In this document: one piece after another, positions 49,624 through 58,819 of the stretch | Numbering within the stretch: the stretch's first letter is position 1 | Layout of the letters: the number at the start of each line of letters is the position of its first letter | Source: Candidatus Cloacimonadota bacterium | GTDB taxonomy: Bacteria; Cloacimonadota; Cloacimonadia; Cloacimonadales; TCS61 | Reading direction: 5' to 3' | Length of the DNA: 64,000 nucleotides | Assembly: GCA_030600585.1 (NCBI GenBank) | Contig: JAUVLU010000006.1 | Location: 1-64,000 of the forward strand | The notes under the pieces: generated by a model | Database searches by the model: none | What the model was told of the DNA's origin: nothing | What the model saw: the letters and a program-made list of their open reading frames with translations, nothing else | Program-made: the position numbers and the translations under genes

Positions 49624-50693
49624 GTTTTAACCTTTTTCTCAATATATTTAGAATTCATTAATCTTAAAATACCCATATAATCCATTTTAAATTCTAATGA
49701 ATCACCAACTTTATAATTATTTGGATTATTCTTTAAATCAATTACAATCATATCTGAGCTTGCTCCAACAAATTCGATATTTTTATCGGAAGGCCAAATA
49801 TGTTTTTCATCTACATCAAGTAAACCAAGATTGATGATTGCTCTATAAGATTTTTCTCCTATCTCATTAGTATTAAACTCAAAACCTTTACCTTCAACAT
49901 TTGTGCCCAACTCACCGGAAGGAATAATTGGTTTCTCGGTTAATTCAATTATTTCAGCATATAATTTAAAAATATCATATTCCATACCATCAATTAATTT
50001 GTTGTGGTAAAGGTCTGTCCCGAGAAACAGTGTTTCACCAACTCTAAAATGGTTTATCCCTTTTGGAAGAATATTTGATAAAAGCAAAGGAATTACTACA
50101 GAACTTCCTCCCGAAACAAATGTAATAATTTTATCAAACTTAGCTTCAATTAGCTGCTCATAAAGACTTAACTGAATTAGTTTATCGGCGTTTGGAAGGA
50201 CTCCATATAGACACGAAAAATTAGTGCCAATTCCTACAACTTCAATATTTTCTAATTTGAAAACCTTTTCGTAGAACTTAATAAATTCATCTCTCAAAAC
50301 ACCTTCTCTTAATTCTCCCATTTCAATCATTATGATAACTTTATGAATTTTATTCAGCTTCCTTGCTGCTTTAGATAATGCTTTTATTGTAGATATTTCC
50401 GTATTTACGCTTATGTCAGCAAGTTTTACAATATTAGAAATTTCTCCTTTTGAAGGTGGTTTTATATATATTGTTTCAACCTTATCATTGATAAGTTTTA
50501 TATTCTTTAGATTTGTTAATCTGGAGTCACAAATTTGTTTTATTCCAAGTTTCAATAACTCGGTTAAAAATAATTTATTTCCGCATAAAACTTTAGAAAC
50601 AACAGCCCATTGTATATTATTGATTTTGAATAAATTATCCAAAAATTTGTAATTGTGTTTTAATTTTTCTGTGTCCATTTCAATAAAAGCCAT
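49590..50693 (-). CDS. Alanine/ornithine racemase family PLP-dependent protein
   Basis: WAVVSKVLCGNKLF (putative PLP Lys), EMGELREGVL, SGGSSVVIPLLLS, HFRVGETLFLGTD; TAATG coupling to GNAT. Confidence 0.8.
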   Translation of the reverse strand: MAFIEMDTEKLKHNYKFLDNLFKINNIQWAVVSKVLCGNKLFLTELLKLGIKQICDSRLTNLKNIKLINDKVETIYIKPPSKGEISNIVKLADISVNTEISTIKALSKAARKLNKIHKVIIMIEMGELREGVLRDEFIKFYEKVFKLENIEVVGIGTNFSCLYGVLPNADKLIQLSLYEQLIEAKFDKIITFVSGGSSVVIPLLLSNILPKGINHFRVGETLFLGTDLYHNKLIDGMEYDIFKLYAEIIELTEKPIIPSGELGTNVEGKGFEFNTNEIGEKSYRAIINLGLLDVDEKHIWPSDKNIEFVGASSDMIVIDLKNNPNNYKVGDSLEFKMDYMGILRLMNSKYIEKKVKTADNKAIHKLG

Positions 50694-51145
50694 TATTTTT
50701 CTCCTCTAATATATCGCATTTCTAAATATTTATTTTTAAAACCCACTTTCTCATAAAGGAATTTCGCAGGATTATCAGATTCAACGTGAAGAGCAATATC
50801 ACCGTTTGTTAATTCAATTGATTTATTCATTAAGAATTTTCCAATTTTTTTACCTCGATGTTCGTTGTGAACTGCTATATATACAAGTATGTTTTCCGGA
50901 ATATATCCTTTCATACCAGTATGATTTATTATAACTGCTCCAATTATTTCATTTTCTATTTTTGTTGTGATTATTATCCCTCCCAAAGATACATTCTCTT
51001 TAAGTGCATAATCAATAGATTGGATAATATCTTCTGCTGAATCACCGAATTGTTCAAGATGCTTATAAAAGAATTTAACAATTTTGTTTTTTTCTTCATT
51101 TGATGGTTTACTATCAGGAGTGTAAATAGTTAAATTTCTTCCCAT
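50693..51145 (-). CDS. GNAT family N-acetyltransferase (paralog of 957-1403)
   Basis: VYIAVHNEHRGKKIGKFLMNKSIELTNGDIALHVESDNPAKFLYEKVGF; start at ATG 51145 after AAAGGAG (ORF call reaches 51244 through the attC-like site). Confidence 0.85.
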   Translation of the reverse strand: MGRNLTIYTPDSKPSNEEKNKIVKFFYKHLEQFGDSAEDIIQSIDYALKENVSLGGIIITTKIENEIIGAVIINHTGMKGYIPENILVYIAVHNEHRGKKIGKFLMNKSIELTNGDIALHVESDNPAKFLYEKVGFKNKYLEMRYIRGEK

Positions 51146-51185
51146 TATATTTTCTCCTTTGTACATATTTTGTATTATGATTAAT

Positions 51186-51345
51186 GACTGATAACGGCGG
51201 CGTGCCACGTCATCTCGCCATGAGCATTGGATTTGTTTTTTCAAATCCTGATGCGATCAGTAAGATGATAAAAGATGAGCAAATATAAAGTCAAGGGTTG
51301 TAAACTTTTTTCTCAATCTGAATGTGGAGTGCTTTTGTTAGCAGC
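51186..51345 (-). mobile_element. attC-like site C
   Basis: Minus strand: GCTGCTAAC-AAAAGCACTCCAC ... GTGGCACGCCGCC-G|TTATCAGTC. Confidence 0.65.
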
Positions 51346-51352
51346 ATCTTTT

Positions 51353-53521
51353 TCATTTAAGCAGCAAACATTTCTTAACTGCTTTAGTTTTCCCATTAAC
51401 ATTCAACTTATAAAAATATATTCCTGAAGAAACAGGTTGGTTATTGTCATCAGTGCCGTTCCAGGATATGGAGTAGCTGACTCCGTCGGCAAAAAACGGC
51501 GAGGGATTCGCCGACTCCAAAATATCCAAAGTTTTTATTTTCTGACCTTTGATATTATAAATTTCAAGATTCACAAAATCGGAATTTTGTGTTACTGAAA
51601 AAGAGATTGTTGTGGTTGGGTTGAAAGGATTGGGGTGGTTAGTTAATTCAAAGTCTGGTTTAATCATTAAGTTTTCGTTACTTGATGTTATACTTTCTAG
51701 ATCTAAGATTGAAACACCATAATAATTATTTGCAGTTACTAAATATTCATCAAATACTGTAAAATCCATAGACGACATATTCCAAATATAAGTATTGATA
51801 AGTTCAGGATTAGCAGGAACGGTTACATCATAAGTTATAATCTCATTCCAACTTCTATCTTCTACGATCAATTTATCATCAATAATTATTGGTTTTGTTT
51901 TAAACTTAGAATCTGGGTGTGATGAAATATTTTGAAGAAATACCGGGTTTTCAGGATCCATTATATCTACAAGTTGTAATCCGTCATAACTACAGGCAAG
52001 GTACAAAATATTATAGTGTTTAGATAAAGAATATACGTATCTTTGTGAACTAAAATATGGCAAAATAACAGGATTCTCAAGATTAGAAACATCAATTATT
52101 GTAAGACCATCATTCCCATCAGCTATGTAAACCATATCGTATGCAACTTCTAAATCATATCCGTTACCTGGAGTATTGCATTCACCAACAATATGAGGAT
52201 TTGTATGATTACTTATATCAACAATATAAAGTCCTGCTGCAGAAGATACATAAATATGAGACTCTTTGTGTTTTAGAGCATAGTTAGAACATCCTAATTC
52301 GATATAACTGTACACTACCGGATGAATTGGATCATACAAACCCAAAACGTATAATCTCGAGTTTGTGATAGCATATCCATAATTACCAACAACAATAAAA
52401 TCTTCTATTTGTCCGCAAATTCCAAAATAATTAACAATATATGGCAAGCTTGGATAACTAAAATCAATGATTTGTAAGTAGGAATTATTATCTGCTACAT
52501 AACAGAATTCTTCCGATATCGCTACTGACGAAGCATAAAATGGCGTATCAACCGACCCAACACAATCAAGATTAAAGGGTTCACTTATATCATAAATTTC
52601 CAAACCAGTATATAAATCTATAATGTAAGCAAAATTATCAGAAATTATAGCATTATATGCACAGATTGGAGTTTTTAAAGCACCAATTAATTCCGGCTCA
52701 AAGATATTACTTATATCTAAAACTTGGAATCCACTCTGACCACAGGAGAGATAAGCTATATTTTGTGATATTTTTATTCCATTTATTGTTGTATATGGTA
52801 TTTCATAAGTCGAGATTAAATTAAAATTCGTAGGGTCGCTTATATCATAAATTACAAATTTGCCTGTAGTCGTTGATACATAAGCAAGAGACTCAACAAT
52901 TACAATATCTTTAACCCAGTCAGGTGGATTATAGTATTCATATACTAATGAAGGTGCTGTAGGATTACTAACATTAACAACTTGGATACTTCCCATGAAA
53001 TTAGAAATATATATTAGTGTATCAGAAAGAGCAATTTTGCTAGCACTAATCATATCGAAACTTCCTAATAATTCTGGATTATGAGGATCGCTAACATCAA
53101 TGATTTGTAATCCTGATTGTCGATCTGCGATATATACAATAGAGTCAGAAACCACTAAAGATAATGCACAATCCGGTGTGTCAATGCTACCTAATATTTG
53201 AGGTGATTGTGGATTGCTTACATCTAAAATCAGAAGCCCATCGGTTGTATTTGCAACATAAGCGATATCACCATTTACTTCGATTTCTCGGCAAGTATCT
53301 AAAATCTCTAAACAACCAATATGTATAGGATTATTCTGTTCGCTTACGTCTATTATGTGTATCCCTGCATCATCTGGAACTAAAATTGTAGAATCAATTA
53401 GTTCCAAATCCATTGCCCAGAATGGTTCACCACTATGACCAATTTTGTGATAAATCGCTTCCAATGAGATACATAACAAAAGAATGAATATTATACAGAG
53501 TATACATTTTGATTTATACAT
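51353..53521 (-). CDS. Exported LVIVD-repeat beta-propeller protein with FlgD-like/T9SS-type sorting tail
   Basis: Repeated GLLILDVSNPQSPQILGSIDTP-type units; NHPNPFNPTTTISFSVTQNSDF tail. Confidence 0.8.
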   Translation of the reverse strand: MYKSKCILCIIFILLLCISLEAIYHKIGHSGEPFWAMDLELIDSTILVPDDAGIHIIDVSEQNNPIHIGCLEILDTCREIEVNGDIAYVANTTDGLLILDVSNPQSPQILGSIDTPDCALSLVVSDSIVYIADRQSGLQIIDVSDPHNPELLGSFDMISASKIALSDTLIYISNFMGSIQVVNVSNPTAPSLVYEYYNPPDWVKDIVIVESLAYVSTTTGKFVIYDISDPTNFNLISTYEIPYTTINGIKISQNIAYLSCGQSGFQVLDISNIFEPELIGALKTPICAYNAIISDNFAYIIDLYTGLEIYDISEPFNLDCVGSVDTPFYASSVAISEEFCYVADNNSYLQIIDFSYPSLPYIVNYFGICGQIEDFIVVGNYGYAITNSRLYVLGLYDPIHPVVYSYIELGCSNYALKHKESHIYVSSAAGLYIVDISNHTNPHIVGECNTPGNGYDLEVAYDMVYIADGNDGLTIIDVSNLENPVILPYFSSQRYVYSLSKHYNILYLACSYDGLQLVDIMDPENPVFLQNISSHPDSKFKTKPIIIDDKLIVEDRSWNEIITYDVTVPANPELINTYIWNMSSMDFTVFDEYLVTANNYYGVSILDLESITSSNENLMIKPDFELTNHPNPFNPTTTISFSVTQNSDFVNLEIYNIKGQKIKTLDILESANPSPFFADGVSYSISWNGTDDNNQPVSSGIYFYKLNVNGKTKAVKKCLLLK

Positions 53522-53544
53522 CTTACCTCCATCTTATTTATGTT

Positions 53545-53637
53545 GCTGCTAATGTTTTGCGGCTGCCACGCTTGCCCGCCTCTGGTGGGTTATTCTTGCT
53601 TCTCTTCTTGCTCACTGTGGAGCAGCCTGTTAGGGGC
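53545..53637 (-). mobile_element. attC-like site B
   Basis: Minus strand: GCCCCTAAC-AGGCTGCTCCAC ... GTGGCAGCC-GCAAAACA|TTAGCAGC; GGCTGC/GCAGCC and CAC/GTG pair with a 2-nt bulge. Confidence 0.7.
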
Positions 53638-53654
53638 ATTTTCTTCACCTCTTT

Positions 53655-54224
53655 TTAGAAAATACCCAAATCTTTTCGCATTTGCTTCTCTAATTCATTA
53701 CGAGTATCAATTAATTTTTGTCCAATCAACTTGATTTTAGAGTTTTCATCAATATTGATATTCTGGAATTCAAACATATTTATTGTAGCTAACACATCTG
53801 GGATTAATTTTATCTGTGAATAAGCAAGTTTTTTATATTCATTAAGAATGGATAATGTTTTGCTCGAAGCGATAAATCTTAGTTGTTGAAGTTCCTCGTT
53901 AGCTTGATTAATAGTTTTCATTGATTTAGTTTGGATATTACTTAGTTCTTTTTGCATATTAATAATAGAATGATTTGAATTCTCAGGATCTGTCATAATG
54001 CTTTCAAACACTTTATTAATAGTTGGACCAAGATATTTTTCAAAATCAATCATTAATCGTTCATTGATGTTATCAATCTTTCTAAAATACTCATTATAAA
54101 TTTTAAGTCTATTCTCAAAAACGACTGAAGATTTTTTATATTTATTTATGATAATCGTTTTCCAAATTGCAATTACCCAACCAATTAAAGCAACAACAAT
54201 CGGTATAATGATTTTAAGTTCCAT
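53655..54224 (-). CDS. Membrane-anchored coiled-coil hypothetical protein
   Basis: N-terminal TM then helical region; 3 bp from the restriction-methylase gene. Confidence 0.65.
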   Translation of the reverse strand: MELKIIIPIVVALIGWVIAIWKTIIINKYKKSSVVFENRLKIYNEYFRKIDNINERLMIDFEKYLGPTINKVFESIMTDPENSNHSIINMQKELSNIQTKSMKTINQANEELQQLRFIASSKTLSILNEYKKLAYSQIKLIPDVLATINMFEFQNINIDENSKIKLIGQKLIDTRNELEKQMRKDLGIF

Positions 54225-54227
54225 ATA

Positions 54228-57200
54228 TTAATTTTTCCCTTCAACAATCTCGATTTCCTCTTCAGTTAAACCATAAAGCTCATAAACTATCTGATCGATT
54301 TCTTTGTCGGTTTTTTTAATTTGCTTTTGCAATACATTAATTTCATCTTTGTAACTATTAAAATATTCTTCAAATTCATCTTGTTGAGAAAATGAGAGTT
54401 TAATCTTTTTCTTCTTCAATTCAGAGACCAAAATTTTGAAATCGTAATTGTAGAATGCTTTTATTTTATTACTAAAATTTTCAATCTCAAAATTAGTTTC
54501 AAGACGATGTAGAAATTTATGAATTAAATCTTGTTGTTGTTTGTTTAAGGAAAGCATTAAATCTGCTTTTTCGATGAAGGGTTGTTGAAGTTCAATTTTG
54601 ATTTCTTTAAATGGAAATAATCGAAGGTCTTTTAAAATAATTTTAGGAAACATTTTACGAACAGATTTTGCCGTATTCTTTATAAAATAGTAAGATATTA
54701 AAGAACTATTCAAAATAACTAATACATATTTTAAAGAAATGTCTTTTTCTTCTTTTTCAATAATTGCAATATTACTTCTGTTGTATAAATAAATGTCTTC
54801 ATTATATGTTGAAATAATACTTCTTGGATATTTCCCTGTAATTTCTCTAATAATTATTTTCTCTCCATTGAATAAATTAAATGTTCTCGGAGCTGCTAAA
54901 TGAATACCATATTTTAAATATAAACCTGACCACGAAAGAAAATACCTACTAACATCTTTGCCTTCTAAATATTTAAACGTGTTTTCATTAAATTTGAAAG
55001 TAAAATCATATGGACGCTTTTTTACATCTTCTGCAGATTGCCTCGGTGTACCTTTCCCTTTTTCATATGCTTGTAAACCAGCTTTTATTTGAACAATAGA
55101 ATCAAGAATAACAGAATTTAACTCTATCTTTTTTGTTAATAATAAGCTAATATTATCAGAAAATACTTTAAATTCATAACCATCATTTTTGGAAAAATCT
55201 AATTGATTCCTTTTGTGAGAAAATACAAACTCTTTGTCTTTACTTAAAAAAATATCAAACTTATTTATATTTGCTTTTTTCTTTTGTGCAAGAATAATTA
55301 TTGTTTCAACATTTACGCCTTCAAACGAATAACCTTCTAAATTGATTATCTGATTAAGTTTACAATTATTGAGAATATACTCTCTTAATTCTTTGCCAGA
55401 ATAAACCATCAACCAAGCATTCGGAACAATTAAACCAAAAATCCCTTTCTCTTTTAATATCTCAATAGATTTCTCCATAAATAGCAGATAAGTATTTACT
55501 TGGTAGATTGCAGAATTGTAAGATTTTGTATAATAATATTTCTCATTCTCAGTTATGTTTTCTCGTGCAAAAACATAAGGTGGGTTTCCAATCACAACAT
55601 CAAAACCACCATTTTGCATAATTTCTGGAAATTCTTTATTCCAGTCAAAAGCTTTTTCTCCTGCAATTTCAGGATCATCAATTAAGGAATTACCACATTT
55701 AATATGTTCGCTCAAATCAGTTAATTTTCTTCCTTTCTTTGCAGTTTTAAGCCAAAGTGAAAGTTTGGCAATTTCAACTGATTCTTCGTTAATATCAACA
55801 CCATAAAGATTGTTTTCCAAAACCGCTGTATCAATATCAAAAAGAGATAGCTGCCCTTTTCGCAAATCCGTTTCAAGATCAATTATAAAATTGTGCTCAT
55901 CAATTAAAAAGTTTAAAGCTTGATTTAGAAATGCTCCGCTTCCGCAAGCAGGATCGAGAATTTTTAGAGAGAGAAGCCACTCTTTATATTTTTCAAGTTT
56001 ATCGAAAAGCTGTTCGCCTTTTTTTGAAATTGATTTTCTGGTTTTCTTAAAATAGGTTTCATCAATTTCAAGGTTATTTAATTTTAGTTCACTTTTCTTT
56101 TCATTACAAAGTGTACCGACTGTGTTTTCAACAATATGTTTTGTAATGTAATTCGGTGTATAAAAAACACCTTCTTTTTTTCTTCTTGTTTGTTTTTTGT
56201 CTAAACCTTCTCCGCTGATCTCTGCATTTAATTTTTCAATATCTGTTAAACTATGCTCAAAAATGTGTCCCAAAATATTAACATCAATTTCGGAATCAAA
56301 ATCATAATTTGAAAGTTTGAGAGAATCAATAATTAATATTTCATCATCAATTTCTACATTATCTAAAATCTCATCGAATTGGAATAAACCACCATTGTAA
56401 GCATCAATAGAAAGTTTTTCGTAACCCTTATTTATGTAATCAAAATATTTTGTGAAAATTTTGTAGAGTGGGGTGTAAACGTCCAAATCTTTTAGCTTTT
56501 TGTAATCATCAATAATTTTTGAAATTATGTTTGGCGGAATCAATCCTTTATCTTCGGCGAAGAAAATAAACAGAAAGCGGTCTAATAATTTTTGAGATTT
56601 TTTGAATAAGAGTAACTTATTAATTTGGGGATTATTTTTTGTTAAGTTTTGGAAAATGTTATTTCTGAAAATCGAATAATCATTATAAAGCTTTTTAGAA
56701 ATTTGATCTTCGTGCTGGTTGGACTTTTCTTTTATTATTGATGGTACATCTTCGAAAATACTATCTTTACTGAAACAAAGATAAAGATATTTGAATTCAT
56801 CTTTGGAAAGTTGGAATACATTAAATTCTTCAAATTCAGTTGCATCATTAATGTATAATCTGATCTTTTCAAAATTAGAAGTTATTACATATTTGCAATT
56901 TGATTGATGAGCTTTGTAATTAAAAGCCTGTTTTTCAATTGTTTTTAGATCTTTCGTTTTCGTTGATTTTAATTCGATAACTGCAATTGGATTTTCTTTT
57001 CTCAGAATTGCTCCGTCAGCTTTTTCTGCATCGGTTTTATTTTTGAATTCAGTTGTTAGATTAAAATTTTCGTTTGGATTTATTGTGTAATTTAAGCAAT
57101 CAACAAATAATTCTCGTAAAAATCCTTCTTGATATTGTTCTTCTTTAAGAGCTCTGATTCTTTCAGCTCTCCCCAAATCATTAAAATACTTTGTATATTT

Positions 57201-57278
57201 TTTGTAATTATCTTCTATCAAATCAGAAGGTAAATTCTTCAGATATTTTTTAACTATTACTTTTTGGAATAATGACAA
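54228..57278 (-). CDS. Type IIG (Eco57I-like) restriction endonuclease/N6-adenine methyltransferase
   Basis: PD-(D/E)XK-like ADGAILRKENPIAVIELKSTKTKD; ILDPACGSGAFLNQAL motif I; DVVIGNPPYVF motif IV; TTG start after AGGAGG. Confidence 0.87.
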   Translation of the reverse strand: MSLFQKVIVKKYLKNLPSDLIEDNYKKYTKYFNDLGRAERIRALKEEQYQEGFLRELFVDCLNYTINPNENFNLTTEFKNKTDAEKADGAILRKENPIAVIELKSTKTKDLKTIEKQAFNYKAHQSNCKYVITSNFEKIRLYINDATEFEEFNVFQLSKDEFKYLYLCFSKDSIFEDVPSIIKEKSNQHEDQISKKLYNDYSIFRNNIFQNLTKNNPQINKLLLFKKSQKLLDRFLFIFFAEDKGLIPPNIISKIIDDYKKLKDLDVYTPLYKIFTKYFDYINKGYEKLSIDAYNGGLFQFDEILDNVEIDDEILIIDSLKLSNYDFDSEIDVNILGHIFEHSLTDIEKLNAEISGEGLDKKQTRRKKEGVFYTPNYITKHIVENTVGTLCNEKKSELKLNNLEIDETYFKKTRKSISKKGEQLFDKLEKYKEWLLSLKILDPACGSGAFLNQALNFLIDEHNFIIDLETDLRKGQLSLFDIDTAVLENNLYGVDINEESVEIAKLSLWLKTAKKGRKLTDLSEHIKCGNSLIDDPEIAGEKAFDWNKEFPEIMQNGGFDVVIGNPPYVFARENITENEKYYYTKSYNSAIYQVNTYLLFMEKSIEILKEKGIFGLIVPNAWLMVYSGKELREYILNNCKLNQIINLEGYSFEGVNVETIIILAQKKKANINKFDIFLSKDKEFVFSHKRNQLDFSKNDGYEFKVFSDNISLLLTKKIELNSVILDSIVQIKAGLQAYEKGKGTPRQSAEDVKKRPYDFTFKFNENTFKYLEGKDVSRYFLSWSGLYLKYGIHLAAPRTFNLFNGEKIIIREITGKYPRSIISTYNEDIYLYNRSNIAIIEKEEKDISLKYVLVILNSSLISYYFIKNTAKSVRKMFPKIILKDLRLFPFKEIKIELQQPFIEKADLMLSLNKQQQDLIHKFLHRLETNFEIENFSNKIKAFYNYDFKILVSELKKKKIKLSFSQQDEFEEYFNSYKDEINVLQKQIKKTDKEIDQIVYELYGLTEEEIEIVEGKN

Positions 57279-57298
57279 TTATTTCCTCCTGTTCTGTT

Positions 57299-57439
57299 GC
57301 CCCTAATGAGCACACTGCGAAATTGTCCCGAAAACTTTCGGGACACTCAGACAAACCACCTAAGTTTGAATCCGGCAGCTGCCGGATTCAGACGAGACAA
57401 ACTACGAGACTGAACCGCACGGCACTTTTGTTATGTGCC
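57299..57439 (-). mobile_element. attC-like site A
   Basis: Minus strand: GGCACATAAC-AAAAGTGCCGTGCG ... CGCAGTGTGCTC-A|TTAGGGGC, with two internal palindromes. Confidence 0.6.
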
Positions 57440-57440
57440 A

Positions 57441-58391
57441 TCATTTAGTCCTTAACTTCCTTTTCAATTCAGGGCTTATTGATGTTACAATTCTACCGTT
57501 TCCACTAAGTTTTATGTTTTTTATATATGTTTGGCTCTCTAAAAAATCAAGAATATGTTTTATAAGATAACTATTTAAATTGGTCTCTTCTTCAATTGTA
57601 GAATTTGAAATTTGACCTTTATAATTAACAATAAAAAAAGCAACTTTGTTTATTGAATCATCATAGCTCTTTAGAAAATGTTTCGCATAACGTTTAAATC
57701 CAATTGTTGTTAAGGTTATGTGTGCTATTTGACCACCTGCTCTTAAACTTTTAAAGAAATATCGATTATCTAGTATTTCAATACTTTCATTAAAAACTTC
57801 TTCAGAAATGTCGTATTTTTTATTAACAATTTCATAAATTTTACTTATATTAAAATCACCAAATCCATTTTTCATTGCTTTTTCACAAATTTCTTTTAAA
57901 ATAATTGTATCTTCTTTTGTAAAACTTGGAATTGTAGAAATAGCTGTTGAAGCATAATTTGGGATACTACCCAACTTTGGTTTAGAATATAGACCAAAAA
58001 TGGAACTTATAATTACTTCTAATTCTGTTTCATAATTATTTAACTCCTTAATATTTTGCCATACAGTTGATTTTAAAGATTCAGGTATTTCACAATCGTC
58101 AATAATAACAGGAATCAGCTTAGTATTTTTTTCAATTTTTTTTATAAATCCTGCATTCAATTCTTCTTTTACCCATTTTTTTGACACACTATTTTTTGAA
58201 AGTATAATTATCATTGCATCTGCATTTTTTATCCCTTCTTCAAAAATTTTGTCTATCAAACTATCACCTGGCAACATTTCCCACTTATCAAGCCAGGCAT
58301 CAATACCATTGTTTCTTAATTTCGTTGCAAAATCTAACACAAATCTTTTCTTATCTTCACTTGCGTGACTGATAAAAACTTTTGGATTCAT
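57441..58391 (-). CDS. TIR domain protein with C-terminal winged-helix-like region
   Basis: KVFISHASEDKKRFVLDFATKLRNNGIDAWLDKWEMLPGDSL...AMIIILSKNSVSKKWVKEELNAGF. Confidence 0.88.
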   Translation of the reverse strand: MNPKVFISHASEDKKRFVLDFATKLRNNGIDAWLDKWEMLPGDSLIDKIFEEGIKNADAMIIILSKNSVSKKWVKEELNAGFIKKIEKNTKLIPVIIDDCEIPESLKSTVWQNIKELNNYETELEVIISSIFGLYSKPKLGSIPNYASTAISTIPSFTKEDTIILKEICEKAMKNGFGDFNISKIYEIVNKKYDISEEVFNESIEILDNRYFFKSLRAGGQIAHITLTTIGFKRYAKHFLKSYDDSINKVAFFIVNYKGQISNSTIEEETNLNSYLIKHILDFLESQTYIKNIKLSGNGRIVTSISPELKRKLRTK

Positions 58392-58644
58392 AAATAAATT
58401 CCTTTTTTTGTTATTTTTGAACGTTTATGTCTAAAAATCTTTTGTATAAATCTCAAGTTTTCTCTCCTAAATTCCAACTGTTTCAAATTAATTATTAAAA
58501 TCAAAACCGAATTTGTAAATATTATTATTAAGTGTCAATTAGAAAATGTTTTTCAGTTAAGAAGTTTAGTTATTTAGTGGTTAATAAGAGAAAATAGATA
58601 TGAAAAATCTGAGATTCTTCGTTAGAAAGGTAAACAGAATTTCT

Positions 58645-58713
58645 CAGAAAGACAGATTTTTTTCATTCTCAAATCATAAATCGTATATCGAAAATCTCAA
58701 ATCAATTCTTTCT
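58645..58713. repeat. Direct repeat unit 1
   Basis: CAGAAAGACAGAT..TTTTCATTCTCAAATC..CGTATATCG..AAATCTCAAATCA..TTCTTTC, repeated at 58747. Confidence 0.7.
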
Positions 58714-58746
58714 GCTAGTTTAAGGGGAAGGGTTGGGGATGGGGTT

Positions 58747-58819
58747 CAGAAAGACAGAATTTTTCATTCTCAAATCGTATATCGTTAATCGAAAAATCGT
58801 AAATCTCAAATCATTTCTT
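58747..58819. repeat. Direct repeat unit 2
   Basis: See 58645-58713. Confidence 0.7.

Noticed and set aside
58391-58600. attC or attI box upstream of the TIR gene
   Set aside because: The reverse complement of the TIR cassette end box (TTATGTGCC) was not found upstream, so no fifth site is claimed.
58600-58788. 62-aa plus ORF at 58600
   Set aside because: Covers the direct repeat; low-complexity translation, no upstream RBS.
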